DNA of 36,085 nt, taken from a virus. A program made the position numbers and the translations under genes. The notes under the pieces were generated by a model. It was not told the origin of the DNA. It was given only the letters and a program-made list of their open reading frames with translations, and did not search any database. The stretch spans positions 1 through 36,085 of the IMG/VR virus record IMGVR_UViG_3300042504_001927; one strand, given 5' to 3'. This document shows, one piece after another, positions 15,056 to 22,860 of this stretch. Each line of letters starts with the position of its first letter. Position 1 is the stretch's first letter.

Positions 15056-17209
15056 AGGCTTGATGAACACCCAGCGCTGTGAGCTCGCCACCGTTCGCCT
15101 GACCTTGCTGAACCCCAGCTCTCGCATGATCGCCGCCACCTGCATCTGATCGGCCCGTGTCTGCCGCTCGGTGGGCTTGGCAATGGCCTTGCTGAGGATC
15201 GTTTCGGAGGTCAGCTCCACACCCTGATTGCGGGCCTCATTGAGCCAGTCGGCGATCGGGGCCTTCCATGGGTTCTCCACCTGATACGCCTCGTTCTCCC
15301 GACTCACCTCGTTAGCCAGCTCCGGCGGCAGGTAGTTCACCTCACCAGCCCGGTAGGCGTGCACCGCTGCAGACCAGATCGCGTCCCGCTCAGCCATCAG
15401 GGTGGGCGTGTCGATCGGGTCGGTCTCGGTGCGGGTGGTCGGGATCACCCAGAACCGACGGTTGCCTGTGTCATCCACCAGAAAGCCGGTCGATCGGTTT
15501 GTGGAGCCGACGATGATGCCGCGCCTGGGGAATGACTCAGTGGCCTTGCCGTAAGGGACGCGGAATAGGTCCGTCGCCTGGCTCAGGAACGCCTTGACCT
15601 GGCCGGCGTGCTTGCGGCCCATGATGTGGTCCAGCTCGGCCCACTCCATGATCCAGGAGCGGTGCAGCACCATCAGGTCGTCTTTGGAGCTGATGTCGCC
15701 GAGTGCATCAGAGAAGAACGGGCCGCCCAGTGCGGACCAGAAGGATGATTTCCGGGCCCCCTGCTCACCCATCAGCACGCAGGCGGTGTCGTGCTTGCAG
15801 CCAGGCTCCAAGGCCCTGCGCACCGCGCCGATGAGGGTGCAGCGGATCATGTGGTCGTAGATGGTGGGCCCTGCGCCGAAGCTGCCGTCTTCAGGGCGGA
15901 GGTAGGCGGTGGCCAGGTTGTCGATGATCGCCGGAGCGACCGTGGCCGCCACGTGCTCCAGATAGAGCGCCACCGGGTCGTAGGGGTGCTCGTGCGCCAC
16001 CTGGACCAGGCAGTCCACAGCCAGTTCCTTCGAGACCTTGAAGCCCTGCTCAGCGAGCGAGAGGTAGAACCGTTCGGCGCCCTCGAGCACGGCGCCATCC
16101 ATCTCGATCTGCTGGCTGAACCGGTTGAACCGGATCCGGTCTTCGCCCGCCTGGGCCCGCAGCAGGGCCAGGAGTTCGCCCGCTTCGAGCTTGGTTGGCT
16201 TGTCAAGGATCGGCGCCGGCTTGCGCTCTCGCGCCGGTGCTGCGGTTGCCGCGGCCGGGGGGTCGGTGAGGATGCGCTGCTGGGTGCGGCTGTGGAACCT
16301 CAGCCGTGATTCGAGCTTGTCGAAGGGGGTGCCGGGGTGCGGGTTGTGCGCGGCTGCGCCCTCGAAGCGCTTGCGGGCCTTGCGTGCGTCGAAGTCTCTG
16401 GCTTTGGCCTGAGCGGCTGAGATGTGCTGCTCAAAGGCCGCGGCCGCGGTGATGTCTGGCCGGTGGCCCTGGGCGATGATCCATTCCTCAGTGCCCTGCA
16501 GATCCAGGGCCAGCCTGAGCTGATCGTCATTCCACTGGCCGGGCGTGCCGCCGGTTTCGATCAGGGCCCGGCTGTCCCGGGTGATGAACTCCAGCAGCGG
16601 CAGCGTGGCCGGCAGCGGCGCGGCAGCGGCGAGCAGAGGGGTAGGCGCGGGCTCGGGGTCGTTCAGCAGCAGCTCAATCAGCGCCTCGGGCGCTTCGGCG
16701 ATGCCGACCTGCGCCGGTGAGCGGCCCTTGATCCAGCGATAGTGCCCAGTGGTGGGGTGCGCCCCGATCACCACGGACTGATGTCGGTTCCAGCGCAGGT
16801 CGAGATTCTCGGCTTTGCCGTCGGCGTCCACCTTGCCGGTGTCGAATACCCGGCGGTTGCGAAGGTGCGGCCAGTACTTCTCAGGGATGGTGAACAGCGC
16901 CTGCAGCCGTCCATCGCGGCCTGAGGTGCACAGCGCCGTTTCAGGCAGGGTGCGCGGCGGGATGCCCAGCTCGGTGAGTTTCTCGGCGGCGCTGATGCCG
17001 TCCTGATCCAGGAACAGCAGCCCGCCCGACACTGGGCCGGCGATCACGCCGATGGCCTTGGCCCTGCCGGCGATGATCTCAGCCGCGGCCTGTTCCTTGG
17101 TGAGCGGGTTGGCCTGCCAGTGGGGCTGGTACGGGCGTTTATTCCCGTCCACGGCAACGAGGCCCCAGGAGTCAGGAAGCTCCTGGAGCTGGTCTAGGAG
17201 CGTGGGCAT
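15053..17209 (-). CDS. Primase-polymerase / VapE-type helicase replication protein
   Basis: A 718-aa replication protein in two parts. Residues 1-185 resemble a prim-pol domain: the acidic pair FLDQD at about 66-70, CTSGRDGRLQALF, and the basic TTGHYRWIKG segment near 153. A linker of about 150 residues follows. The C-terminal part is VapE-like, with Walker A GEQGARKSS at 481-489, ISSKDDLMVLHRSWIMEWAELD as the Walker B region, and GIIVGSTNRSTGFLVDDTGNRRFWVI. It should prime and unwind DNA at the phage origin. It follows HNH and RHH genes and precedes the repeat cluster. Confidence 0.85.
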   Translation of the reverse strand: MPTLLDQLQELPDSWGLVAVDGNKRPYQPHWQANPLTKEQAAAEIIAGRAKAIGVIAGPVSGGLLFLDQDGISAAEKLTELGIPPRTLPETALCTSGRDGRLQALFTIPEKYWPHLRNRRVFDTGKVDADGKAENLDLRWNRHQSVVIGAHPTTGHYRWIKGRSPAQVGIAEAPEALIELLLNDPEPAPTPLLAAAAPLPATLPLLEFITRDSRALIETGGTPGQWNDDQLRLALDLQGTEEWIIAQGHRPDITAAAAFEQHISAAQAKARDFDARKARKRFEGAAAHNPHPGTPFDKLESRLRFHSRTQQRILTDPPAAATAAPARERKPAPILDKPTKLEAGELLALLRAQAGEDRIRFNRFSQQIEMDGAVLEGAERFYLSLAEQGFKVSKELAVDCLVQVAHEHPYDPVALYLEHVAATVAPAIIDNLATAYLRPEDGSFGAGPTIYDHMIRCTLIGAVRRALEPGCKHDTACVLMGEQGARKSSFWSALGGPFFSDALGDISSKDDLMVLHRSWIMEWAELDHIMGRKHAGQVKAFLSQATDLFRVPYGKATESFPRRGIIVGSTNRSTGFLVDDTGNRRFWVIPTTRTETDPIDTPTLMAERDAIWSAAVHAYRAGEVNYLPPELANEVSRENEAYQVENPWKAPIADWLNEARNQGVELTSETILSKAIAKPTERQTRADQMQVAAIMRELGFSKVRRTVASSQRWVFIKP

Positions 17210-17213
17210 GAGG

Positions 17214-17612
17214 TCAGGCTGAGAGGTAGCGAGCGATCAGTTCGCGGCGCCGATGCACCTCGGCGTGGCACTCGCGGCAAAGGGATTGGAGGTTGATCGG
17301 GTCGTCAGTGCCGCCATCGTCAACTTCGATGATGTGATGCACTTGCAGTTCCACGGACGGGCGTAGGCGCTTGAGGTGGTCTTCGGTTCGCAGGCAGTGC
17401 CAGCAATAATCACGACGGCCTGCCGGAAGGAGCGGCCGCAGATCCTTGTTTGATCGCAGCCGTGGCTTGCGGTCTTCCGTTGGCTTGGGGATCCAGCGGT
17501 GAGCGTGGATCGGGCAACGAATCTCACCCCAGTGCTGGGTGTCAGGGCGCGGAGTAAACGCGCAGACATGCCCGCATTTCGGGCATTCATGGTGAGTGGG
17601 GTAGTTGTCCAT
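17214..17612 (-). CDS. HNH endonuclease-type protein
   Basis: A 132-aa protein with two metal-binding regions. The N-terminus has CPKCGH and CPIHAHRW. The C-terminus has CWHCLR, then LQVHHIIEVDDGGTDDPINL and CRECHAEVHRR, the full HNH pattern with the catalytic HH pair and zinc-binding cysteines. The ATG at 17612 overlaps the upstream stop as TGATG; a GTG at 17615 is possible. In phages, HNH proteins near terminases help packaging, but this one sits beside the primase, so a replication or homing-type function is equally possible. Confidence 0.82.
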   Translation of the reverse strand: MDNYPTHHECPKCGHVCAFTPRPDTQHWGEIRCPIHAHRWIPKPTEDRKPRLRSNKDLRPLLPAGRRDYCWHCLRTEDHLKRLRPSVELQVHHIIEVDDGGTDDPINLQSLCRECHAEVHRRRELIARYLSA

Positions 17613-17794
17613 CACCGCTGATTGGTGGCCCGGCCAGGCCCCTGCCGCTCCATGTCCCGCATCACCAGCCCGCGCACATACGCCGCTCTGCTCTGGCCCA
17701 GGTACTCAGCCTGTGCGTCGAGGTGCTCGACCAGCTCGGTCCTGAGTTCGAGCGTGATCGTTGTTCTTCCTTCCTTGGTGGGCCAGGTGGGCAT
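17612..17794 (-). CDS. Ribbon-helix-helix (CopG/Arc-like) regulator, 60 aa
   Basis: A 60-aa protein whose pattern is RHH: an RTTITLEL strand followed by RTELVEHLDAQAEYLG and SRAAYVRGLVMRDME helices. Such dimers bind short DNA repeats through the paired strands. It is the first gene of the leftward replication operon and is transcribed divergently from the helicase, across the bidirectional element at 17818-17856. This makes it a candidate for a regulator that binds that element and its copies, but no evidence beyond position supports this. Confidence 0.7.
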   Translation of the reverse strand: MPTWPTKEGRTTITLELRTELVEHLDAQAEYLGQSRAAYVRGLVMRDMERQGPGRATNQR

Positions 17795-17817
17795 AAGTCG
17801 CGAGGGTGTGAATCTGC

Positions 17818-17856
17818 AGTATAGGGGGTGCAGATCCGCATCCTAAGCGGTAGGAT
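17818..17856. promoter_or_regulatory. Divergent promoter centred on a copy of the 30-bp element
   Basis: The element runs 17827-17856 on the plus strand: GGTGCAGATCCG, then CATCC, TAAGCGG and a final TAGGAT (17851-17856), a good -10 for the helicase start at 17889. On the other strand TATACT at 17823-17818 is a good -10 for the RHH gene that starts at 17794. The element therefore fills the space between two outward-facing -10 boxes. A protein bound here could control the helicase operon and the primase operon together. Confidence 0.7.
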
Positions 17857-17888
17857 CTCCAGATCACCACCCCAGGCCAGCCAGCCGC

Positions 17889-19475
17889 GTGATCCACCTC
17901 CGCCCCCGCCAATCCCAAGCCGTCGAGGATCTGCGCCTGGCCTACGCCACCGGCGCCCGCGCCCCGATCCTGGTGGCGCCGACCGGGTTCGGGAAAACGG
18001 CCACGGCGACCGAGATCGTGCGTCTCGCCATCAGCCGCGGCCGCAGCGTGTGGTTCCTGGCCCATCTGCGCGAGATCCTCGATGACACCGCCGACCGACT
18101 CAGGGCGGCCGGCATCAGCCACGGCAGCATCAGAGCTGGCAGGTCATCCGACTACAGCCAGCTGGTCCAGGTGGTGGCAGTTCAGACCGCTGTTCGCCGG
18201 GCCCGACTGCCGCGCCCGGATCTGGTGATCGTCGATGAGTGCCACTTGGCCGTGGCCAACTCCTACCGGCAGGTGATCGCCGCGGCCGGCAACCCGCTAC
18301 TGCTGGGCCTGACAGGCACACCCCAGCGCCTAGATGGCCGCGGCCTGGGGGAGGTGTTCGACCGTCTGGTGTTGACCTGCACCACCGCCGAGCTGATTGG
18401 CGAGGCCCTCCTGGCCCCTGTGCGGGTGTTCGCCCCGCCAGGCGCTGACCTGAGCAAGCTCCACAGCAGAGCCGGCGACTTCGACCAGGGTGAGGCCAGC
18501 GCGGTGCTGTCGAAACCGGCAGTGGTGGGCGATGCCCTGAGCCACTGGCGGAAGCTCTGCCAGGGCCGGCGAGGGGTGGCGTTCTGCACCACGGTCGCCC
18601 ACGCTCAGGCCGTGGCTGAGCAGTGGCAGCGGGCCGGCTACAGGGCGGTGGCCGTGCACGGCGGCAGCGACGATGCCGAGCGCCGGGAGGCCGTGGCAGG
18701 GCTCAGGGCCGGGCGGCTCGAGCTGGTGGCCTGTGCGCAGCTGTGGATCGCCGGTGTGGACGTGCCAGAGATCGACACCGTGATCTGGCTCAGGCCCACC
18801 CAGAGCCTGACCGCATGGCTGCAGGGCAACGGCCGGGGCCTACGGATCGCCGCCGGGAAAAGCGACCTGCTGGTGTTGGATCACGTCGGGAACTGCCAGC
18901 GACTGGGCCACCCGCTGGAGGTGCACGAGTGGAGCCTGGATGGCCGGGTGAAGCGAAGCAGGGAAGCCGGGCTGTCGGTAAAGGTCTGCCCCCAGTGTTT
19001 CGCCGCGATGCCCTCCGCCCGCCAGACCTGCCCCGACTGCGGCCACCAGTTCACCCCTGAGCGGCGGGAGCTTGAGCACGTAGAGGGTGAGCTTGTGGAA
19101 GTGCAGCGGCGCTCAGAGTTGCCGCCGGTTGGGCCTTACAAGAAAGGCGACATTGTGCGTGACAGCAGGGTTCCCATTATTACAAATGAACTTGTTGTAT
19201 TAGGAGTTCATGGCGACAGGCTAAATGTAACCAGCCTGAATCCTGTTGAAATCAGTAAACAGATTCAAGCCCTTGGCTACACAGGATTTGGCCTTCCAGT
19301 AAGCGATGCCGTTTTTGTGCGCCGTCCAGACCACAAACGCGAACAGGCCAGCGCCACCACCATCGAAGACCTGATCGCCATCGGCAAGCGTCGCGGCATG
19401 AAAAACCCCCGCGGCTGGGCTCGGCATGTGATGGCGGCTCGGCAGGCGAAGGGTCAGTGGAGGAGGGTGGCATGA
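17889..19475 (+). CDS. SF2 DNA/RNA helicase (DECH box) with zinc ribbon
   Basis: A 528-aa helicase starting at GTG. Walker A reads APTGFGKTA at about 30-38, then DECH at 116-119, GLTGTPQRLDGRGLGEVFD as motif III, CTTVAHAQAV in the second RecA domain, and a motif VI-like GNGRGLR. A CPQCF to CPDCG zinc ribbon follows near 362-383. The start is fixed by the promoter 33 bases upstream and by the fold beginning HLRPRQSQA. Bases about 19140-19330, encoding residues about 420-480, are much more AT-rich than the rest, suggesting a domain acquired later. It overlaps the next gene as ATGA. Confidence 0.87.
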   Translation: MIHLRPRQSQAVEDLRLAYATGARAPILVAPTGFGKTATATEIVRLAISRGRSVWFLAHLREILDDTADRLRAAGISHGSIRAGRSSDYSQLVQVVAVQTAVRRARLPRPDLVIVDECHLAVANSYRQVIAAAGNPLLLGLTGTPQRLDGRGLGEVFDRLVLTCTTAELIGEALLAPVRVFAPPGADLSKLHSRAGDFDQGEASAVLSKPAVVGDALSHWRKLCQGRRGVAFCTTVAHAQAVAEQWQRAGYRAVAVHGGSDDAERREAVAGLRAGRLELVACAQLWIAGVDVPEIDTVIWLRPTQSLTAWLQGNGRGLRIAAGKSDLLVLDHVGNCQRLGHPLEVHEWSLDGRVKRSREAGLSVKVCPQCFAAMPSARQTCPDCGHQFTPERRELEHVEGELVEVQRRSELPPVGPYKKGDIVRDSRVPIITNELVVLGVHGDRLNVTSLNPVEISKQIQALGYTGFGLPVSDAVFVRRPDHKREQASATTIEDLIAIGKRRGMKNPRGWARHVMAARQAKGQWRRVA

Positions 19476-20092
19476 ACCCCCCACGCTGGACCCGCCCCGA
19501 GTCCGAGTTCCTTGAATCCCTGGCCGGCGACCTGCCCCTGAAGGAGATCGTCAGCCGTTACCGCCGGCGGGCCGGCCAGGTGGGCTGGCCTGAGCGCACC
19601 CATCGGGGGATTCAGCAGCGCCTGGTCCGCATGGGCCACGAAGCCCGGGTGCGCACGGGCGACTGGGTCACCACCGGCGGCGCCGCTGAGATCCTCGGTT
19701 GCCCCGGCACTCGCGTCGAGGCCTGGCTGCGAACCCGCCACATGAAGGCGATCCTCCAACCGGTCTGGCGCGGGAAGTTCCGTTACGTCAGCCGCGCAGC
19801 ATGGCGCCGGCTGGCCCGGCAGCGCCCGCAGGCCCTCGGCGGGTTCAGCGCAGATCGCCTGTTCCAGCTGCTCGAGGATCGCGAGCTGGCTGAGCAGGTG
19901 GCCAGCCGGTACCCCAGGCCCAGGGGTGACTGGCGGGTGCGGTGCGTGGAGACCGGCCAGGTCTGGCCCAGTGCGGTGAAGGCCGCCGCCGAGCTGCACG
20001 TCAGCCAGGCGGCGATCACCCTGGCGATGCGTCAGGCCCGCCCGGTGCGGGTGCTGGGGATGCGGTTTGAGGCGTTGCGGGAGGTGGCCTGA
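19472..20092 (+). CDS. Helix-turn-helix DNA-binding protein (206 aa)
   Basis: A basic protein with two probable DNA-binding segments. One is TTGGAAEILGCPGTRVEAWLRTRHM in the middle, followed by a FRYVSRAAWRRLARQ helix. The other is PSAVKAAAELHVSQAAITLAMRQ at the C-terminus, which resembles the repeated helix of NUMOD-type DNA-binding modules. The ATG at 19472 overlaps the helicase stop and has a GGAGGAGGG ribosome site; a GTG at 19457 is less likely. It may act with the helicase or as a regulator. No enzymatic domain is seen. Confidence 0.65.
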   Translation: MNPPRWTRPESEFLESLAGDLPLKEIVSRYRRRAGQVGWPERTHRGIQQRLVRMGHEARVRTGDWVTTGGAAEILGCPGTRVEAWLRTRHMKAILQPVWRGKFRYVSRAAWRRLARQRPQALGGFSADRLFQLLEDRELAEQVASRYPRPRGDWRVRCVETGQVWPSAVKAAAELHVSQAAITLAMRQARPVRVLGMRFEALREVA

Positions 20093-20129
20093 GGGCGTCC
20101 GTTGACTGCCGGAACCCCACCCGCCAGCC

Positions 20130-20528
20130 ATGCCCAGTGAACACGTCGTGCAACAACAGGTCCTGGCCCAGTTCGGCTCCGGCCCGGTCCGCCTGTGGAG
20201 AAACAACGTCGGCACCGGCTGGGCAGGCCAGGCCACGCGCGTCACTGCCGGGAATCTGCAGGCCATCGCCCACACCCTCCGGCCTGGCGACGTGGTGGTC
20301 AGGAACGGCCGCCCGCTCCACGCCGGGCTGTGCGTGGGCAGCTCCGATCTGATCGGCTACCGCCGTGTGGGCGACCTGGCCCAGTTCGTGGCGCTGGAGG
20401 TGAAATCCGAACGCGGCCGCCCAACCCCGGAGCAGACCCGGTTCCTCGATCACATTTCCAGCGCTGGCGGTTGTGCTGCAGTGATTCGCAGCGTTGAAGA
20501 TGCACATTCGGTTCTCCGCCAGGGATAG
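20130..20528 (+). CDS. VRR-NUC domain nuclease (PD-(D/E)XK fold)
   Basis: A 132-aa protein with the VRR-NUC pattern: SEHVVQQQVLAQF at the start, LCVGSSDLIGYRR with the catalytic Asp, FVALEVKSERGRPTPEQ with the E-x-K pair, then FLDHISSAGGCAAVIRSVEDA. Stand-alone versions are common in phages and probably act on branched or single-stranded DNA during recombination. It precedes the putative regulator and the RecT-like gene, fitting a recombination role. Length is typical for the stand-alone family. Confidence 0.85.
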   Translation: MPSEHVVQQQVLAQFGSGPVRLWRNNVGTGWAGQATRVTAGNLQAIAHTLRPGDVVVRNGRPLHAGLCVGSSDLIGYRRVGDLAQFVALEVKSERGRPTPEQTRFLDHISSAGGCAAVIRSVEDAHSVLRQG

Positions 20529-20535
20529 CAAAGCG

Positions 20536-20550
20536 GAACCGCTACGGTTC
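20536..20550. promoter_or_regulatory. Palindromic variant of the element core just before the 20555 gene
   Basis: GAACCG at 20536-20541 and CGGTTC at 20545-20550 form a nearly perfect palindrome around CTA, and the flanking bases give GCGGAACC as in the 21504 copy. It ends four bases before the ATG of the next gene. It looks like an operator in which both half sites are full length. It may be the strongest binding site of whatever protein recognises the element, and could autoregulate the gene it precedes. Confidence 0.5.
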
Positions 20551-20554
20551 AGAT

Positions 20555-21298
20555 ATGGAACACGAATCATCCGATCTGCGCCAGGAGCGCGGCGTTCAGC
20601 AGCTCGCCGCAGCGGTCACGTGCTGGCTGGCCCACAACCTCAGCCAGGACAAGATGGCCGCCCTACTCCATTGGGCCTACGGCGAAAAATCCGGGTTTGA
20701 TGGCGGCACGTTCAGCCGGATCAAGAACGCCAAGCAGTCCCGCGGCGCTGGCCTGCGCCACCTCGATGCCCTTAGCGAGACGAACCGCGCCATCTTCGTT
20801 TTTCAGACCATATCCGAGCGCGAGGCGATCAGGCAGTTCGGCCTGTACTCCGAGCACGGCGTGAGGCCTGAGTGGGTGGCCGACACGATCTGGCTGCCCA
20901 AACCCTACGACGAGACCCAACCCCTGGACCTGGGGGACTTCGCCAACCTGGTGATGGGCCGGCTGGAGCTGCCGTATGTGGGCGGCCACCTGACCCAGAG
21001 CCAGGCGCGGCGGGCCAACGAACGCCTGATCGACCTGCTGGACGATCTGGCAGCGGACAAGGGCTGGGGCCCACGCGAGGCGCTGCGGGAGTTCCTGGCG
21101 GCCTACCCGGCCAGCTCCAACAACGTCCGCCAGGCCCGGCTGAAGGAGCTGCTGATGGGCGAGCCGCTCAGCCACAAGGAGCTGGAGTCGGAGCTGGCAG
21201 CGCTGGCGGAGATGGTCCGCCAGGTCCGCGGGCTGGAGACGTTCACCCCTGCGCAGCTGCAGGCTGAACTGTTGTCTGATCGCCGGCTTCGGTCCTGA
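20555..21298 (+). CDS. Putative DNA-binding regulator of unknown family (247 aa)
   Basis: Not recognised at family level. The N-terminal 70 residues (QLAAAVTCWLAHNLSQDKMAA, then GGTFSRIKNAKQSRGAGLRH) have the spacing of a helix-turn-helix. A segment rich in Trp/Leu follows, then helices ending in a charged leucine-rich region (KELESELAALAEMVRQVRGLE) that could dimerise. It is preceded by a palindromic operator-like site almost touching the ATG, which is typical of autoregulated repressors. It may be the element's lysogeny regulator, but no direct evidence exists. Its 3' end overlaps a possible small leftward gene. Confidence 0.55.
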   Translation: MEHESSDLRQERGVQQLAAAVTCWLAHNLSQDKMAALLHWAYGEKSGFDGGTFSRIKNAKQSRGAGLRHLDALSETNRAIFVFQTISEREAIRQFGLYSEHGVRPEWVADTIWLPKPYDETQPLDLGDFANLVMGRLELPYVGGHLTQSQARRANERLIDLLDDLAADKGWGPREALREFLAAYPASSNNVRQARLKELLMGEPLSHKELESELAALAEMVRQVRGLETFTPAQLQAELLSDRRLRS

Positions 21299-21425
21299 TG
21301 ACCCGGTAGGCCAGCTGGCCGGCCACGTGCACGTCGATCGGCTGGAAGTCGTCGCCTGGCACGTGGCAGAGCATCCGCCAGAGCTGGGCGGCATCGGCGG
21401 CATCGGAGCAGTGGGCCTGAATCAT
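21243..21425 (-). CDS. Possible small protein (60 aa) on the opposite strand
   Basis: A 60-aa frame starting MIQAHCSDAADAAQLWRMLC, with a protein-like middle part DDFQPIDVHVAGQLAYRVI. It overlaps the last 56 bases of the putative regulator tail to tail. Upstream in its direction are a run of nine G (21460-21468) and, further on, the element at 21504, whose reverse side carries a weak TTTAAG -10. If real it would be expressed divergently from the RecT-like gene. No family is recognised. Confidence 0.35.
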   Translation of the reverse strand: MIQAHCSDAADAAQLWRMLCHVPGDDFQPIDVHVAGQLAYRVIRTEAGDQTTVQPAAAQG

Positions 21426-21503
21426 GGGTTGATAGGACTTGGTACAGAAGTAGTACGACGGGGGGGGGTGGCAAATGCGGTCTTGGCATTCTGCAGCCTT
21501 AAA

Positions 21504-21533
21504 GGTGCAGATGCGGAACCTTAGCGCTATGCT
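21504..21533 (+). promoter_or_regulatory. Copy of the 30-bp promoter-like element before the RecT-like gene
   Basis: GGTGCAGATGCGGAACC is followed by TTAGCGC and TATGCT (21528-21533), a good -10. The start codon at 21557 lies 24 bases on. It should drive the recombination operon from the RecT-like gene onward. The base changes relative to the 26159 copy leave the ACC half intact and alter the GGT half to GCT. Confidence 0.65.
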
Positions 21534-21556
21534 GGCGGAATCCACCGCGTCATGCC

Positions 21557-22393
21557 ATGGCCGACTCCACCAGCTCAGCGCTCACGGCGCCGAGCGCACC
21601 CCCATCCCTCAGCCTGCAGGTCACCTCCGTTGATGACCTGGCCCGCCTCGCCCGGGTGTTCGCCGCCAGTGGCCTGTTCGGCCGCGCCGGCAATCAGGAA
21701 ACACAGGTCGCCGAGTGCGCCATCCGTCTGATGGCCGGCATGGAGGCCGGGTTCTCCCCGTTCGCCAGCGCCACCGGCGTTCACATCATCAACGGCCGGC
21801 CTGCGTTCAGCTCCAACCTGCTGGCCCAGGCCGTGCGCCGCCACCCGACCTACGACTACCGGGTGGTCGAGAAGTCTGCCAAGGCCTGCCGGATCCGGTT
21901 CCTTGCCAACGGTGAAGAGATGGGCGTGGAGACCTTCACCATCGAGATGGCCGAACGGGCGGGCCTGCTCAAGAACCCGACCTGGAAGGCCTACCCCGAG
22001 GCCATGCTGTTCAGCCGGGCGCTCACCGCCGGGATGCGCACGCACTGCCCCGACGCCCTCGGCGGCCACACGGCCTACACCCCCGACGAGATCGGCGGGG
22101 AGGTGGTGCCGGTGACGGTCACCGAGGCCACCCCTCAGGTCGATCCCGTTGAGCATGCCCAGCAGGTCTGCAGCGATGCGGGCCTGACCGCAGACGGCGT
22201 GATCGCGTTCTGTCTGCTGGTCAGCAGCGGCCGGATCGCCACCCTGTCGGATCTGCCGGCGAAGGTGCTGGAGAGGATCATCCAACAGGGCATCAGCGCC
22301 GAGACCGTGGCGAAGTGCAACGGCCCAGCCGCCGAGCCCGACCCCGACCCAACCGAAGACCCCGACGATCTGCCCGCCGCCTGGTCCGCGTGA
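21557..22393 (+). CDS. RecT-like single-strand annealing protein
   Basis: A 278-aa protein with a RecT/Redbeta-like course: a GMEAGFSPFASATGVHIINGRPAFSS segment, FSSNLLAQAVRRHP, then MAERAGLLKNPTWKAYPEAMLFSRALTAGMR and the end TAYTPDEIGG. The acidic Pro/Asp-rich tail and the QVCSDAGLTADG region are accessory. Proteins of this kind anneal complementary single strands during phage recombination and replication. A following SSB gene and a preceding VRR-NUC nuclease fit this. No lambda-exo-like partner is seen. Confidence 0.7.
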   Translation: MADSTSSALTAPSAPPSLSLQVTSVDDLARLARVFAASGLFGRAGNQETQVAECAIRLMAGMEAGFSPFASATGVHIINGRPAFSSNLLAQAVRRHPTYDYRVVEKSAKACRIRFLANGEEMGVETFTIEMAERAGLLKNPTWKAYPEAMLFSRALTAGMRTHCPDALGGHTAYTPDEIGGEVVPVTVTEATPQVDPVEHAQQVCSDAGLTADGVIAFCLLVSSGRIATLSDLPAKVLERIIQQGISAETVAKCNGPAAEPDPDPTEDPDDLPAAWSA

Positions 22394-22401
22394 CCTGGTG
22401 G

Positions 22402-22431
22402 GCTGCACAACCGGTTCCTAACCCAATGAAC
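22402..22431 (+). promoter_or_regulatory. Degenerate copy of the 30-bp element overlapping the SSB start
   Basis: CTGCACAACCGG then TTCCTAACCC matches the 26159 element at 21 of 30 positions, and nearly all differences are exchanges of G/C or A/T. The start codon of the SSB gene lies where the -10 would be, so it cannot act as an ordinary promoter for that start. It may be an operator or a decayed copy. Confidence 0.3.
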
Positions 22432-22857
22432 GAACTCCTCGCCCAACTGCTCCGCGCCAGCCAGCACCGATTCATCGGCCGGCTGGGAGGGGACCCAGAG
22501 ACCAAGTACTTCCAGAGCGGCAACCACGTGACCACCTGCCGCATTGCGATCAACAAGCCCGGCGCCAAACGTGATGACGGCCAGGAACCCGACTGGTTCA
22601 AGGTCGAGATCTGGGGCGCCGCAGGCCTGTCGCTGGCCGACACCGCCAGGAAGGGTGACCTGATCGACGTGTCGGGCCGGGTGAAGACCGAGACCTGGAC
22701 CGGTCAGGACGGCCAGCAGCGCAGCCAGCTGACCGTCACCGCCGACAGCTGGACCCGCGTGGGTCAGTCCCAGCAGCAGGCCCCTGCCCCAGCGCCTGCC
22801 CCTGCTCCAGCCGCGGCCCAGCCCGACTGGACCAGCTCCGGCGCGATGCCCTTCTGA
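22426..22857 (+). CDS. ssb: Single-stranded DNA-binding protein
   Basis: A 143-aa protein with an OB fold: FIGRLGGDPETKYFQSGNHV, TCRIAINKP, DWFKVEIWGAAG and KGDLIDVSGRVKTETWTGQDG. A linker with Ala-Pro repeats follows and the protein ends in SSGAMPF. Most bacterial SSBs end in an acidic DDIPF-like tail that recruits partners; here only the MPF end is kept, so partner binding may be altered. The ATG at 22426 begins at MNELLAQLL; an earlier start would run back into the RecT-like gene. Confidence 0.88.
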   Translation: MNELLAQLLRASQHRFIGRLGGDPETKYFQSGNHVTTCRIAINKPGAKRDDGQEPDWFKVEIWGAAGLSLADTARKGDLIDVSGRVKTETWTGQDGQQRSQLTVTADSWTRVGQSQQQAPAPAPAPAPAAAQPDWTSSGAMPF

Positions 22858-22860
22858 CCC

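Noticed and set aside
19454-21403. Long minus-strand open frames opposite the HTH, VRR-NUC and regulator genes
   Set aside because: They mirror well-supported plus-strand genes and have low-complexity Gly/Ala/Pro/Arg composition.
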